Below, piece by piece: positions 1 to 6,077 of a DNA stretch of 23,863 nucleotides. Positions within the stretch are counted from its first letter, which is position 1. The number at the start of each line of letters is the position of its first letter. The notes beneath the pieces were generated by a model. The model did no database searches. It was not told where the DNA came from and saw only the letters and a list, made by a program, of their open reading frames with translations. The DNA comes from a virus: positions 1 to 23,863 of IMG/VR virus record IMGVR_UViG_3300042879_003684; one strand, written 5' to 3'. A program made the translations under genes and the position numbers.

Positions 1-139
1 CGATCCCGGTCGCCTTGCATCGCGGGCACCGACGCTCGCCGCGCTCAGTCGCGACGTAGCAGTCGCCGTGGCAGGTAGGGCACAGCCGCTCCACGGCGCG
101 AGGGGTGCGGGCAGTCTTCGTTGCGGCGGTGAGGTTCAC
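1..139 (-). CDS. Small Cys-rich zinc-ribbon protein (C-terminus cut off)
   Basis: The reading frame starts with GTG at 139 and runs off the left edge after 46 codons, so only the N-terminus is visible. After a basic segment of about 19 residues it shows a CPTC pair (Cys20, Cys23), an extra Cys27 and a CPRC pair (Cys38, Cys41) followed by Lys-Ala-Thr-Gly. This CxxC-x14-CxxC spacing suits a zinc ribbon of the DnaJ/rubredoxin-like kind. The start is supported by an AAAGGA ribosome site (154-149) nine bases upstream. It lies downstream of the 219-425 gene in the same direction, so the two are probably one early or regulatory transcript. The function is unknown. Zinc binding is inferred from the cysteines, and DNA, RNA or protein binding are all possible. 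Confidence 0.6.
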   Translation of the reverse strand, partial: MNLTAATKTARTPRAVERLCPTCHGDCYVATERGERRCPRCKATGI

Positions 140-160
140 GGTGTGTGGTCCTTTCGACGG
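140..160 (-). promoter_or_regulatory. Ribosome-binding leader shared with the neighbouring gene (copy 1)
   Basis: Read on the minus strand, this leader holds CGAAAGGACC, then ACACC directly before the GTG start. The same ten bases and the same ACACC end are found before the 219-425 gene. AAAGGA is the Shine-Dalgarno core, with a 9-nt spacer. Confidence 0.6.
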
Positions 161-169
161 TCTCGTCAG

Positions 170-205
170 TGCCCGCGTGACGGGCAGACCGGCCCCCGAA
201 GGGGC
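170..205 (-). other. Two tandem hairpins between the minus-strand genes
   Basis: On the minus strand, 13 nt after the stop of the 219-425 gene, the RNA can form GCCCC-UUCG-GGGGC (205-192). This is a 5-bp GC stem with a C(UUCG)G tetraloop, an exceptionally stable type. A second stem follows, TGCCCG-N5-CGGGCA (186-170). Neither is followed by a T-run, so a classical intrinsic terminator is not supported. They could reduce read-through, protect the upstream message or mask the start region of the next gene. Confidence 0.5.
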
Positions 206-218
206 GCGGTTTCGACCT

Positions 219-425
219 TCAAGGGTTGCTGATCACCTTGACCTCGTTGCCCCACCAACGGGCCAGCAGTTCAACGCCACCCTGCGGGGTCCACACGGAC
301 GGGTTGCAGGGGTAGGCGACGGTGCCGACATGGCGCACCGTGCCGCGGACGACGGCGCCGCCGGGCGGGAGGCCGGGGTGGTTGCTGTGGAACTCGACGG
401 TCTGGCCAATGCGGGGGGTGCTCAT
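219..425 (-). CDS. Small unknown phage protein, 68 aa
   Basis: This is a short complete reading frame starting with ATG at 425. An AAAGGA ribosome site at 441-436 has a 10-nt spacer, and a candidate promoter lies just upstream (498-470). The product is mostly beta-type sequence rich in Gly, Val and aromatic residues: GQTVEF near the start, a GAVVRGTVRHVGTVAY stretch in the middle and LLARWWGNEVKVI at the end. This pattern would suit a small SH3-like or beta-barrel fold, but no family was recognised. It shares its leader sequence with the following gene (1-139) and is probably co-transcribed with it. It faces away from the late operon, so an early or regulatory role is an inference from position only. 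Confidence 0.65.
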   Translation of the reverse strand: MSTPRIGQTVEFHSNHPGLPPGGAVVRGTVRHVGTVAYPCNPSVWTPQGGVELLARWWGNEVKVISNP

Positions 426-445
426 GGTGTCGGGGTCCTTTCGTC
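426..445 (-). promoter_or_regulatory. Ribosome-binding leader shared with the neighbouring gene (copy 2)
   Basis: Read on the minus strand, CGAAAGGACC is followed by CCGACACC and the ATG of the 68-aa gene. The first ten bases and the final ACACC match the leader of the 1-139 gene. Confidence 0.6.
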
Positions 446-469
446 GCGGTGTTCTCTGCGACGACGTGA

Positions 470-498
470 ACCCTAAACCGGCCGCACCCCAGGGTCAA
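470..498 (-). promoter_or_regulatory. Candidate sigma70-type promoter for the minus-strand genes
   Basis: On the minus strand TTGACC (498-493) is separated by 17 nt from TAGGGT (475-470). The -35 matches five of six consensus bases and the -10 keeps T1, A2 and T6. Transcription would start near 463, giving a leader of about 38 nt before the ATG at 425. Confidence 0.45.
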
Positions 499-604
499 GA
501 GGGTGTCTGCACTTTTCTGCCGTCCCGCTGGAACTCCAGCGTTTTCGCGCGACGATTCCCCGGCGTTGACCCGCACCGAGGGCACCGCGAGAGGGAGCGC
601 GGAG

Positions 605-623
605 TGTAGGCAACGCACCTACA
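605..623. repeat. Inverted repeat, possible operator
   Basis: TGTAGG and CCTACA form perfect 6-bp arms around a 7-nt spacer. A further CCTAC half-site follows at 628-632, so three half-sites are clustered. The position between divergent transcription units suits a repressor or activator site. The protein that would bind it is not known. Confidence 0.4.
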
Positions 624-642
624 TGCGCCTACCCCGGGCCTT

Positions 643-665
643 GACACGTCGCGGCGAGCCGTGTC
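643..665. repeat. Inverted repeat GACACG-N11-CGTGTC, possible operator
   Basis: Two perfect 6-bp arms (643-648 and 660-665) surround an 11-nt spacer. The left arm overlaps a TTGACA hexamer at 641-646. It could be an operator of a dimeric HTH protein, but chance is not excluded in GC-rich DNA. Confidence 0.3.
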
Positions 666-760
666 CGCTCTCGCGCGGAGTCCGTGACGGGCAAAGGGTG
701 CCGCGAGACAGCACCCGTCCTAGCCGGAAGCGCCCCGCGTGAGGATTCGTCGCGGAGAGG

Positions 761-790
761 TTGACGCCCGGCGCTGGCGGTGCGTACCCT
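761..790 (+). promoter_or_regulatory. Candidate promoter of the late (+) operon
   Basis: TTGACG (761-766) is followed after 18 nt by TACCCT (785-790). Five of six -35 bases match, and the -10 keeps T1, A2 and T6. The -10 mirrors TAGGGT on the opposite strand and TACCCT at 21823-21828, so a TAnnnT element with C or G in the middle may be usual here. Transcription would start near 797, about 140 nt before the first likely start codon. Confidence 0.45.
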
Positions 791-821
791 TTACGCCACT
801 TCGGTCCCGCTGCCCCGCCAC

Positions 822-846
822 AGGTGCGCCCTCATCCTGCGCACCT
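822..846 (+). other. Leader hairpin with 8-bp perfect stem
   Basis: AGGTGCGC (822-829) and GCGCACCT (839-846) are exact inverted arms around a 9-nt loop. The hairpin lies in the inferred untranslated leader of the late operon. No T-run follows, so it is not a standard terminator. It could be an operator, an attenuator or an antiterminator target. Confidence 0.4.
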
Positions 847-936
847 CGCCACGCGCCGCAGTCGTCGTCCCCCTCCCCGACCGGCCCGCTGCTACGCGAG
901 GCACGGTGGGCGCGGGACCGGAGTGACCTTCCCGCG

Positions 937-1131
937 ATGCTCTTGACCGCACGCGACCTCACCGCACGCGGCTTCGCTCCGCGGACTGCGCAGCGCCTCC
1001 TCGCGAGGCTCGCGCGCCAGGGACACGCGGTGACCATCGCGACAGGCGGGCGCCCCGCCCTCGCGGTCGACGCTGCGACGCTCGCGCGACTCGCGGGCGC
1101 TGACCTCGACGCGGTGACCGAGTGCCGCTGA
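937..1131 (+). CDS. Small putative HTH DNA-binding protein, 64 aa
   Basis: The frame is open from 739, but the upstream part overlaps the candidate promoter and has untypical composition. I chose ATG 937, which has GGAG at 920-923 (a long 13-nt spacer). From there the product begins MLLTARDLTARG. It then carries a helical, Arg/Leu/Ala-rich segment (APRTAQRLLARLARQG) that reads like the second and third helices of a winged helix-turn-helix, followed by a short beta-type stretch (HAVTIATGGRPALAV). It ends inside the start of the next gene with a 10-bp overlap. As the first gene of the late operon it may be a regulator, but this is inferred from fold and place only. Confidence 0.45.
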   Translation: MLLTARDLTARGFAPRTAQRLLARLARQGHAVTIATGGRPALAVDAATLARLAGADLDAVTECR

Positions 1132-1340
1132 CGGACGCCGAGCGACGCGCCCTCGACGCACGCAGCGCCGCGACGTGGCGCGACATCCGCGAGGCCGCGG
1201 AGTGCGCCTTCGACGCCGCGACGACGTACCGCTACTACGACGGCGCGCAGACACACGACTGCGCCGACATGACAACGCTCGCACGAGTGACGCGGCCCGC
1301 ACGCAAGCGCGACCGCGTCCGGTGGCGAGAGGACCGATGA
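1122..1340 (+). CDS. Small unknown protein, 72 aa
   Basis: The frame starts with GTG at 1122, overlapping the previous gene by 10 bp, and its stop overlaps the ATG of the ParB-like gene (ATGA at 1337-1340). The product is charged. It has an acidic-helical N-half (LTDAERRALDARSAATWRD) and a basic C-terminus rich in Arg. A Tyr-rich patch (TTYRYYDG) lies in the middle. No family is recognised. The tight coupling on both sides is the main support that it is a real gene. No membrane segment or signal peptide is present. Confidence 0.45.
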   Translation: MPLTDAERRALDARSAATWRDIREAAECAFDAATTYRYYDGAQTHDCADMTTLARVTRPARKRDRVRWREDR

Positions 1341-2017
1341 CGACTCCTGCGACGATGACAGCGAAGCGAAGCGCACCATCCCCGCGCGCGATGGACCAGG
1401 GCGTCGCGGCGGTCTACCTCCCGCTCGGCGAGCTGCGGCCGAACCCGCGCAACCCGCGCGCGCACGGCGCCGAGGTGGTGCGACTCGCGCGGACGATCCT
1501 GCGCACGACGTGGGGCGCTCCGATCATCGCGCAGGCGAGCACGCGGCGGATCATCGGTGGTCACGGGCGGCTTGAAGCTGCGCGCATGATCGCCGAGGGC
1601 GTCGAGGTCGACGGCATTCTCCGCGGCGGCGCCGAGCACTACTTCGACCGCAGCGCGCCGGGGCCGCTCATGGTCCCCGTGCGCCTCGTGGACGTGAGCG
1701 ATGCCGAGGCCGATGCGATGACCCTCGCGGACAACGCGAGGGCGCTGCAGGGCGACGACGACGCGGCGGCGGTCGTGGCAATGGCCACGGCAGCGTTCGA
1801 GCGCGACGCCGACGTGATGCGCGACATGGGCTATGGCGCCGCGGACCTCGACGCGCTGGTCAGGGCCGCGGGCGACGCGGTGATGCGCGATGCTCCCGCG
1901 GGGGACGCGCCGACGTACAAGGGCGACCCCGACGGGCGCGAGTTCAACGAGAGCGTTGAGGATGAGGTCGATTCGCTGACGTGCCCGCACTGCGGCGGCA
2001 AGGTGCCCCGTGGCTGA
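1337..2017 (+). CDS. ParB/Srx-fold N-terminal domain protein
   Basis: ParB-like nuclease or CTPase-fold domain proteins are common in phages beside DNA methyltransferases. The 226-aa product shows the family signatures: LRPNPRNPRAH (about 33-43, box I) and IIGGHGRLEAA (about 72-82, the GGHGR-type box II), then a VPVRLVDVSDAEADAM segment and LADNARAL, typical of phage ParB-like proteins. The acidic C-terminal part ends in a single CPHC knuckle (216-219). ATG 1337 was preferred to upstream starts because it overlaps the previous stop as ATGA and has AGAGGA upstream. The next gene starts inside its end. It lacks the C-terminal DNA-binding region of plasmid-partition ParB, so a partition role is unlikely. 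A role with the methyltransferase is an inference from adjacency. Confidence 0.8.
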   Translation: MTTPATMTAKRSAPSPRAMDQGVAAVYLPLGELRPNPRNPRAHGAEVVRLARTILRTTWGAPIIAQASTRRIIGGHGRLEAARMIAEGVEVDGILRGGAEHYFDRSAPGPLMVPVRLVDVSDAEADAMTLADNARALQGDDDAAAVVAMATAAFERDADVMRDMGYGAADLDALVRAAGDAVMRDAPAGDAPTYKGDPDGREFNESVEDEVDSLTCPHCGGKVPRG

Positions 2018-3011
2018 CGGTGCGGCTCCGCGGCTGCGGCGCATCGAGAACTACCCCGCGCTGCTCAACGAGGCGTGGGCGCAGGCTCACGCGCCGCGCG
2101 ACGCGAACGCGCCGACGGTGATCAGCACCTTCGCCGGCTGCGGCGGGTCGTCGCTCGGCTACCACATGGCGGGGTTCCGCGAACTCCTCGCGGTGGAGTG
2201 GGAGCAGAACGCCGCAGACACGTTCCGGCTGAACTTCCCGCACGTCCCGCTGTACCACGGCGACATCGCGAAGCTGTCCGTTGACGAGTGCTTGCGCCTC
2301 GCGGGTGTGAAGCCCGGCGAGTTGACGGTGTTCGACGGCTCGCCTCCGTGCCAGGGCTTCTCGACGGCGGGCAAGCGAGAGATCGGCGACGCGCGCAACC
2401 AACTGTTCCGTGAGTACTGCCGCCTGCTCGAAGGGCTGCGACCGCGCGCCTTCGTGATGGAGAACGTCAGCGGCATGGTGAAGGGCGACTTCAAGATCGT
2501 CTTCGCCGAGATCCTCCGCACGCTCAAGCGATGCGGCTACCGCGTGAAGGCGCGGCTGCTCAACGCGATGTTCTTCGGCGTGCCGCAGTCGCGCGAGCGC
2601 ATGATCTTCGTTGGCGTGCGCGAGGACATCGGGCGCGAGCCGTCGCACTCCGCGGGGTGGAGTGAGCCGGTTTCAGTTCGCGCCGCCGTTGCGCTGGCTA
2701 CCGCCACCGGCGTGCGCGAGGGCTTTGGCCCTCGCCATCCAGTCGGGGTTCGGAACCACGAATTCGAGAACAAGTGGCGCAGCATGGACCTTCCTAGCTG
2801 CACGATCGTCAAGAGCCGCCCGCCGATGCTTTCGTTCTCCGATGGCAGCGAGCGAGGCATGACGCCTGCTGAATGCCAGCGCGTCGGATCATTCCCCGAT
2901 GCGTTCCGCTTCGTCGGCAACGCATCGAAGGCCGTCGAGCGTATCGGCAACAGCGTCCCTCCGCTCCTGATGCGGTCCATCGCCGCGCACGTTCGCACGC
3001 TGGTGACGTGA
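2010..3011 (+). CDS. DNA cytosine-C5 methyltransferase
   Basis: The product transfers a methyl group from S-adenosylmethionine to C5 of cytosine in DNA. All core motifs of the family are visible in 333 aa: motif I FAGCGGSSLG (41-50, SAM binding), motif IV PPCQGFS with catalytic Cys114, motif VI ENV (151-153), motif VIII QSRER (193-197) and motif X GNSVPP (313-318). The variable stretch of about 205-275 should hold the target recognition domain, and the specificity cannot be read from it. The GTG start at 2010 overlaps the ParB-like gene by 8 bp, and the stop overlaps the next start (TGATG). No restriction endonuclease lies beside it. It is therefore probably an orphan phage methylase that protects DNA from host restriction or marks DNA before packaging. 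Confidence 0.93.
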   Translation: MADGAAPRLRRIENYPALLNEAWAQAHAPRDANAPTVISTFAGCGGSSLGYHMAGFRELLAVEWEQNAADTFRLNFPHVPLYHGDIAKLSVDECLRLAGVKPGELTVFDGSPPCQGFSTAGKREIGDARNQLFREYCRLLEGLRPRAFVMENVSGMVKGDFKIVFAEILRTLKRCGYRVKARLLNAMFFGVPQSRERMIFVGVREDIGREPSHSAGWSEPVSVRAAVALATATGVREGFGPRHPVGVRNHEFENKWRSMDLPSCTIVKSRPPMLSFSDGSERGMTPAECQRVGSFPDAFRFVGNASKAVERIGNSVPPLLMRSIAAHVRTLVT

Positions 3012-3487
3012 TGGGCCGCCCTGCCACATCCTCCGCGGAGGTCTTCGCGATGATCGTCGGCGCGCGTCGCGTCGGCGCCCCGCTGCGGCAATGCGCGCAG
3101 GCCGCGGGCGTCCCGTGGCGCACGTTCTGCGATTGGCTCAAGGCCGGACGCGACGGCGATGCGCGCTACGCCACGCTCGCGCAGGAGTGCGACGCCGCGG
3201 GTGCGCAGGTCGACACCGTGCTCCATGCGCGCGTGATGAAGGGCACCGAGAAGGACCCGAGGCTCGCGCTCGATGTGATCAAGTATCGCGACGCCGCACG
3301 CGCCCGCGCCGCAGAACTGCGGCTGCTCAAGGCACGCGGAACCGTCGAGGAGAAGCGCGCCGAGGGAACGCACGTCGACCGCGTGGAACACAACCTCAAG
3401 GATCCACTCGATGAGCTCCGTAGCCGCCTCGATCGCATCGCTGTCGCCGAAGAAGCGAGCGGCGATCCTCAGCGGGCTGACGACTGA
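3011..3487 (+). CDS. Putative terminase small subunit
   Basis: Small terminases bind the packaging site on phage DNA and load the large subunit. This 158-aa product starts with ATG in a TGATG overlap with the methyltransferase. It has an N-terminal helix-turn-helix (about 10-45: LRQCAQAAGVPWRTFCDWLKAG) followed by GRDGDARYATLAQECDAA, a pattern typical of phage small terminases. A helical middle (VMKGTEKDPRLALDVIKYRD) and a charged C-terminus follow. It lies directly before the large subunit gene and overlaps it by 77 bp, which is unusually long. Sequence similarity among small terminases is weak, so the call rests on the HTH, the size and the position together. Confidence 0.75.
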   Translation: MGRPATSSAEVFAMIVGARRVGAPLRQCAQAAGVPWRTFCDWLKAGRDGDARYATLAQECDAAGAQVDTVLHARVMKGTEKDPRLALDVIKYRDAARARAAELRLLKARGTVEEKRAEGTHVDRVEHNLKDPLDELRSRLDRIAVAEEASGDPQRADD

Positions 3488-4730
3488 GGGCGCCGCTGCG
3501 TTGCTCCATCGGTGGGAGTTCTGGGCGAGGCCCGATCAACTCCAGCCGCCGGGCGAGTGGCAAGCGTGGCTCATCCTCGCCGGTCGCGGGTGGGGCAAGA
3601 CACGCGCGCTGTCGGAGACGGTCCGCGCGTGGACTGCGTCGGGACGCTACGGTCGCATCGCCATCGTGGCGCGCACCGCTGCCGACGTGCGGGACGTGAT
3701 CGTCGAAGGCGAGAGCGGCATCCTGCGGGTGTCACCCGACGCAGAGCGCCCGCGGTGGGAACCTTCGCGACGACGGCTCACATGGCCCAACGGAGCGCAG
3801 GCAACGACCTACTCCGCTGACGAGCCTGACCAGCTTCGCGGGCCGCAACACGACGCGGCTGCAATCGACGAACTCGCGGCGTGGAGATACCCCGACGCGT
3901 GGGACCAACTGCGCTTCGGGCTTCGCCTCGGAGACAAGCCGCGCGTGGTGATCGCAACGACGCCGCGGCCGACGAAGATCATCCGCGACCTCATCGCATC
4001 GCCGGGCACGGTGATCACCCGCGGTCGCACGCGCGACAACGTGGCGAACCTCGCGCCGGGTGTCGTGACTGAACTCGAACGCCGCTACGCAGGCTCGCGC
4101 CTCGGGCGGCAGGAGCTCGACGGCGAGGTGCTTGACGACTCCGCGGGCGCGCTGTGGCGCTGGTCGTGGATCGACGCCGCGCGCGTCGCGAAGGCGCCCG
4201 ACCTGCGGCGCGTTGTCGTCGCGGTCGACCCCGCTACCACGTCGCACGACGAGAGCGACGAGACAGGGATCGTCGTCGCAGGCATCGGGTACGACGGCCG
4301 CGGGTACATCCTCGCCGACGAGAGCGGGCGCTACCGCCCCGAGGAATGGGCGCGGCGAGTCGCGAGCGCGTACACCACGCACCGCGCCGACGCCGTCATC
4401 GCAGAGGGCAACCAGGGCGGCGAGATGGTCGCCTCCGTGCTGCGCTCCGCGGGCGGCGCAGGGATGCCCGTTCGCATCGTGCACGCGAAGCGCGGCAAGG
4501 CTACGCGCGCCGAGCCCGTCGCGGTGCTCTATGAGCAGGGCCGCGTGTCGCACGTCGGATCGCTCGCGCGACTCGAAGACCAGTTGACGACGTGGGACCC
4601 GGCGACGGCGAGTGGCAGTCCCGACCGCCTCGACGCGCTGGTGTACGCCGTGACCGAGCTGATGGGCTCCGCGCCATCGACCGCAACGCCTCCCCGCCCC
4701 GTTCGCTCCGCGCCGTCGTGGGGCTTCTAA
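3411..4730 (+). CDS. terL: Terminase large subunit (packaging ATPase and nuclease)
   Basis: This motor pumps DNA into the prohead and cuts it. The 439-aa product has the ATPase part first: FWARPDQL, then Walker A GRGWGKT (58-64), Walker B AAAIDE (Asp153, Glu154) and the coupling motif ATTPRP. The RNase H-like nuclease follows, with acidic residues Asp273 (VAVDPATT), Glu332 (IAEGNQGG) and Asp408 (PDRLDALVYA). Length and layout fit complete enzymes of the terminase_6 type with RNase H-like C-terminus. ATG 3411 was chosen although it overlaps the small subunit gene by 77 bp. AAGGA lies 8 nt upstream, and conserved N-terminal sequence before FWARP would be lost with any later start. Confidence 0.95.
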   Translation: MSSVAASIASLSPKKRAAILSGLTTEGAAALLHRWEFWARPDQLQPPGEWQAWLILAGRGWGKTRALSETVRAWTASGRYGRIAIVARTAADVRDVIVEGESGILRVSPDAERPRWEPSRRRLTWPNGAQATTYSADEPDQLRGPQHDAAAIDELAAWRYPDAWDQLRFGLRLGDKPRVVIATTPRPTKIIRDLIASPGTVITRGRTRDNVANLAPGVVTELERRYAGSRLGRQELDGEVLDDSAGALWRWSWIDAARVAKAPDLRRVVVAVDPATTSHDESDETGIVVAGIGYDGRGYILADESGRYRPEEWARRVASAYTTHRADAVIAEGNQGGEMVASVLRSAGGAGMPVRIVHAKRGKATRAEPVAVLYEQGRVSHVGSLARLEDQLTTWDPATASGSPDRLDALVYAVTELMGSAPSTATPPRPVRSAPSWGF

Positions 4731-4733
4731 GCA

Positions 4734-6077
4734 ATGCCCCCCCGCACGAACTACGAGACCACGCCGTCGCCGATGGACCGCGTACAGCGGCGCCTCGGCG
4801 CAGGGCTGACGCCGCAGGCCATCACCGTCACGCAGCGCGCGGCGGATGAGGGGCGCATGGCGCTGTGGGCTGACCTTCTCGACGAGGTCCGGCAGGGCGA
4901 CCCGCACCTCCACGGCGACCTCCAGAAGCGGGAGTTGAGCGTCGCGGGCGCGGACTACGAACTGCGCCTCCCGACGGGCGCCACCAAGCGCGCAGGCGCC
5001 ACGGCGCTCCGTCTCTGCCAGGACGCCATCGAGGCCATCGCACCGCCCGCAGGGTCGCTCGCCGTGAGCTTCCGCGGGGCGATGCAGAACCTGCTCACGG
5101 CGAACTGGCACGGGCGCGCGGCCGTCGAGATGGTGTACTCGCGGGACGGTCGCTACACGATCCCCACCGAGGCGTATCCAATCCACGCGCGGCGCCTCTC
5201 GTGGTCCAACGACCTCGATTGGCGGCTCTACCTGTACGACGAGACGACGGGCGACACGCGCTTCTCTCGCTTCCCGGGCGTGCCGTTCAGCGACCGCGCG
5301 CTCTTCCCCGCGGGCAAGATCCTGCTGCACACGCCGCGGATGTTCGGCACCTACCCGACGCGCGAGGGGCTCGGCCGCGCGCTCGTGTGGTACTCCGCGT
5401 TCAAGCGGTGGACCGTGCGCGATTGGCTCGCCTTCGCGGAGTGGGCGGGCCGCGGGCTGCGCGTGGGCAAGTACGCCACGGGTCGTGATCAGAAGAACGA
5501 CGCTCGCGCCAACGAAGAGGACAAGGCTGCGTTGGAGGATGCCCTCGTCGCGATGTCATCGACGGTGGCGACCATCATCCCAGACGTGACCGACTTGCAG
5601 GTGATCCCGCCGCACTCGACGGAGGTTCACGCCGACCTCGTGAAGCTGTGCAACGGCGAGATGAGCAAGGCCATCCTCGGCGGCACGCTCACGAGCGACC
5701 CGGGCGACCGCGGCGCGCGCTCACTCGGTGAGGTGCACCTGCGCGCGATGACGCAGCTCCTCAAGAGCGACGCGGAGAACCTTGCGGACACGCTGCGCCG
5801 CGACCTCTTCGGCCCGCTCGTGCGCATGAACCTCGGCGACCGCGCGCCGGTGCCGCACATCGTGTTGAACGTCGAGCCGCCCGAGGATGCGAAGTCCCGC
5901 GCGGAGCGGCTGAAGATGTACATGGAGCACGGCCTTTCCGTCGGCGCCGAGTGGGTGCGCGACATGGAGGGCATCCCCTCGCCGCAGCCCGGCGAAGAGG
6001 TCATCGGCGGGCGGCCCGTCGCGGCGCCCGCACAGCCCGCACCCACGGCCACGGACCCGACCGACACGGGCGAGTGA
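4734..6077 (+). CDS. Portal protein, DUF935 (Mu gp29-like)
   Basis: The portal forms the dodecameric ring at the head vertex through which DNA enters and leaves. The 447-aa product matches the DUF935 family of Mu gp29-like portals in its landmarks. These include HGRAAVEMVYS, PIHARRLSW, an ALFPAGKILLHTP stretch, GLGRALVWYSAFKRW, RDWLAFAEWAGRGLRVGKY and NGEMSKAILGGTLT. The C-terminal about 30 residues are Pro/Ala-rich and disordered in appearance. The start ATG lies 3 bp after the terminase stop with only a weak ribosome site, so coupling to terminase translation is likely. Met14 is a second possible start. The stop overlaps the protease start (TGATG). Confidence 0.92.
   Translation: MPPRTNYETTPSPMDRVQRRLGAGLTPQAITVTQRAADEGRMALWADLLDEVRQGDPHLHGDLQKRELSVAGADYELRLPTGATKRAGATALRLCQDAIEAIAPPAGSLAVSFRGAMQNLLTANWHGRAAVEMVYSRDGRYTIPTEAYPIHARRLSWSNDLDWRLYLYDETTGDTRFSRFPGVPFSDRALFPAGKILLHTPRMFGTYPTREGLGRALVWYSAFKRWTVRDWLAFAEWAGRGLRVGKYATGRDQKNDARANEEDKAALEDALVAMSSTVATIIPDVTDLQVIPPHSTEVHADLVKLCNGEMSKAILGGTLTSDPGDRGARSLGEVHLRAMTQLLKSDAENLADTLRRDLFGPLVRMNLGDRAPVPHIVLNVEPPEDAKSRAERLKMYMEHGLSVGAEWVRDMEGIPSPQPGEEVIGGRPVAAPAQPAPTATDPTDTGE

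Larger units (their letters stand above)
499..760. other. Non-coding divergent control region
   Basis: I see no convincing gene here: the open frames crossing it lack ribosome sites and overlap the candidate promoters. It separates the minus-strand pair from the + strand late operon. It contains two inverted repeats, listed separately, that could bind a regulator. A TTGACA at 641-646 has no good -10 element at 16-18 nt. Confidence 0.5.

Noticed and set aside
105-476. Plus-strand frame across the left edge
   Set aside because: It overlaps two minus-strand genes with good ribosome sites, and the translation has no recognisable feature.
641-669. TTGACA at 641-646 as a + strand promoter
   Set aside because: No TAnnnT-like -10 lies 16-18 nt downstream; the hexamer at 17 nt is tccgct. 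It was kept only as part of an inverted repeat.
739-936. Upstream extension of the HTH protein frame
   Set aside because: It would start before and run through the candidate late promoter. The sequence is Arg/Pro/Ser-rich without fold, and no ribosome site precedes it.
3732-5330. Long open frame of 532 codons on the minus strand
   Set aside because: It lies opposite the terminase and portal genes, which carry clear family motifs. Its translation is Arg/His/Ala-rich shadow sequence caused by high GC at third codon positions.
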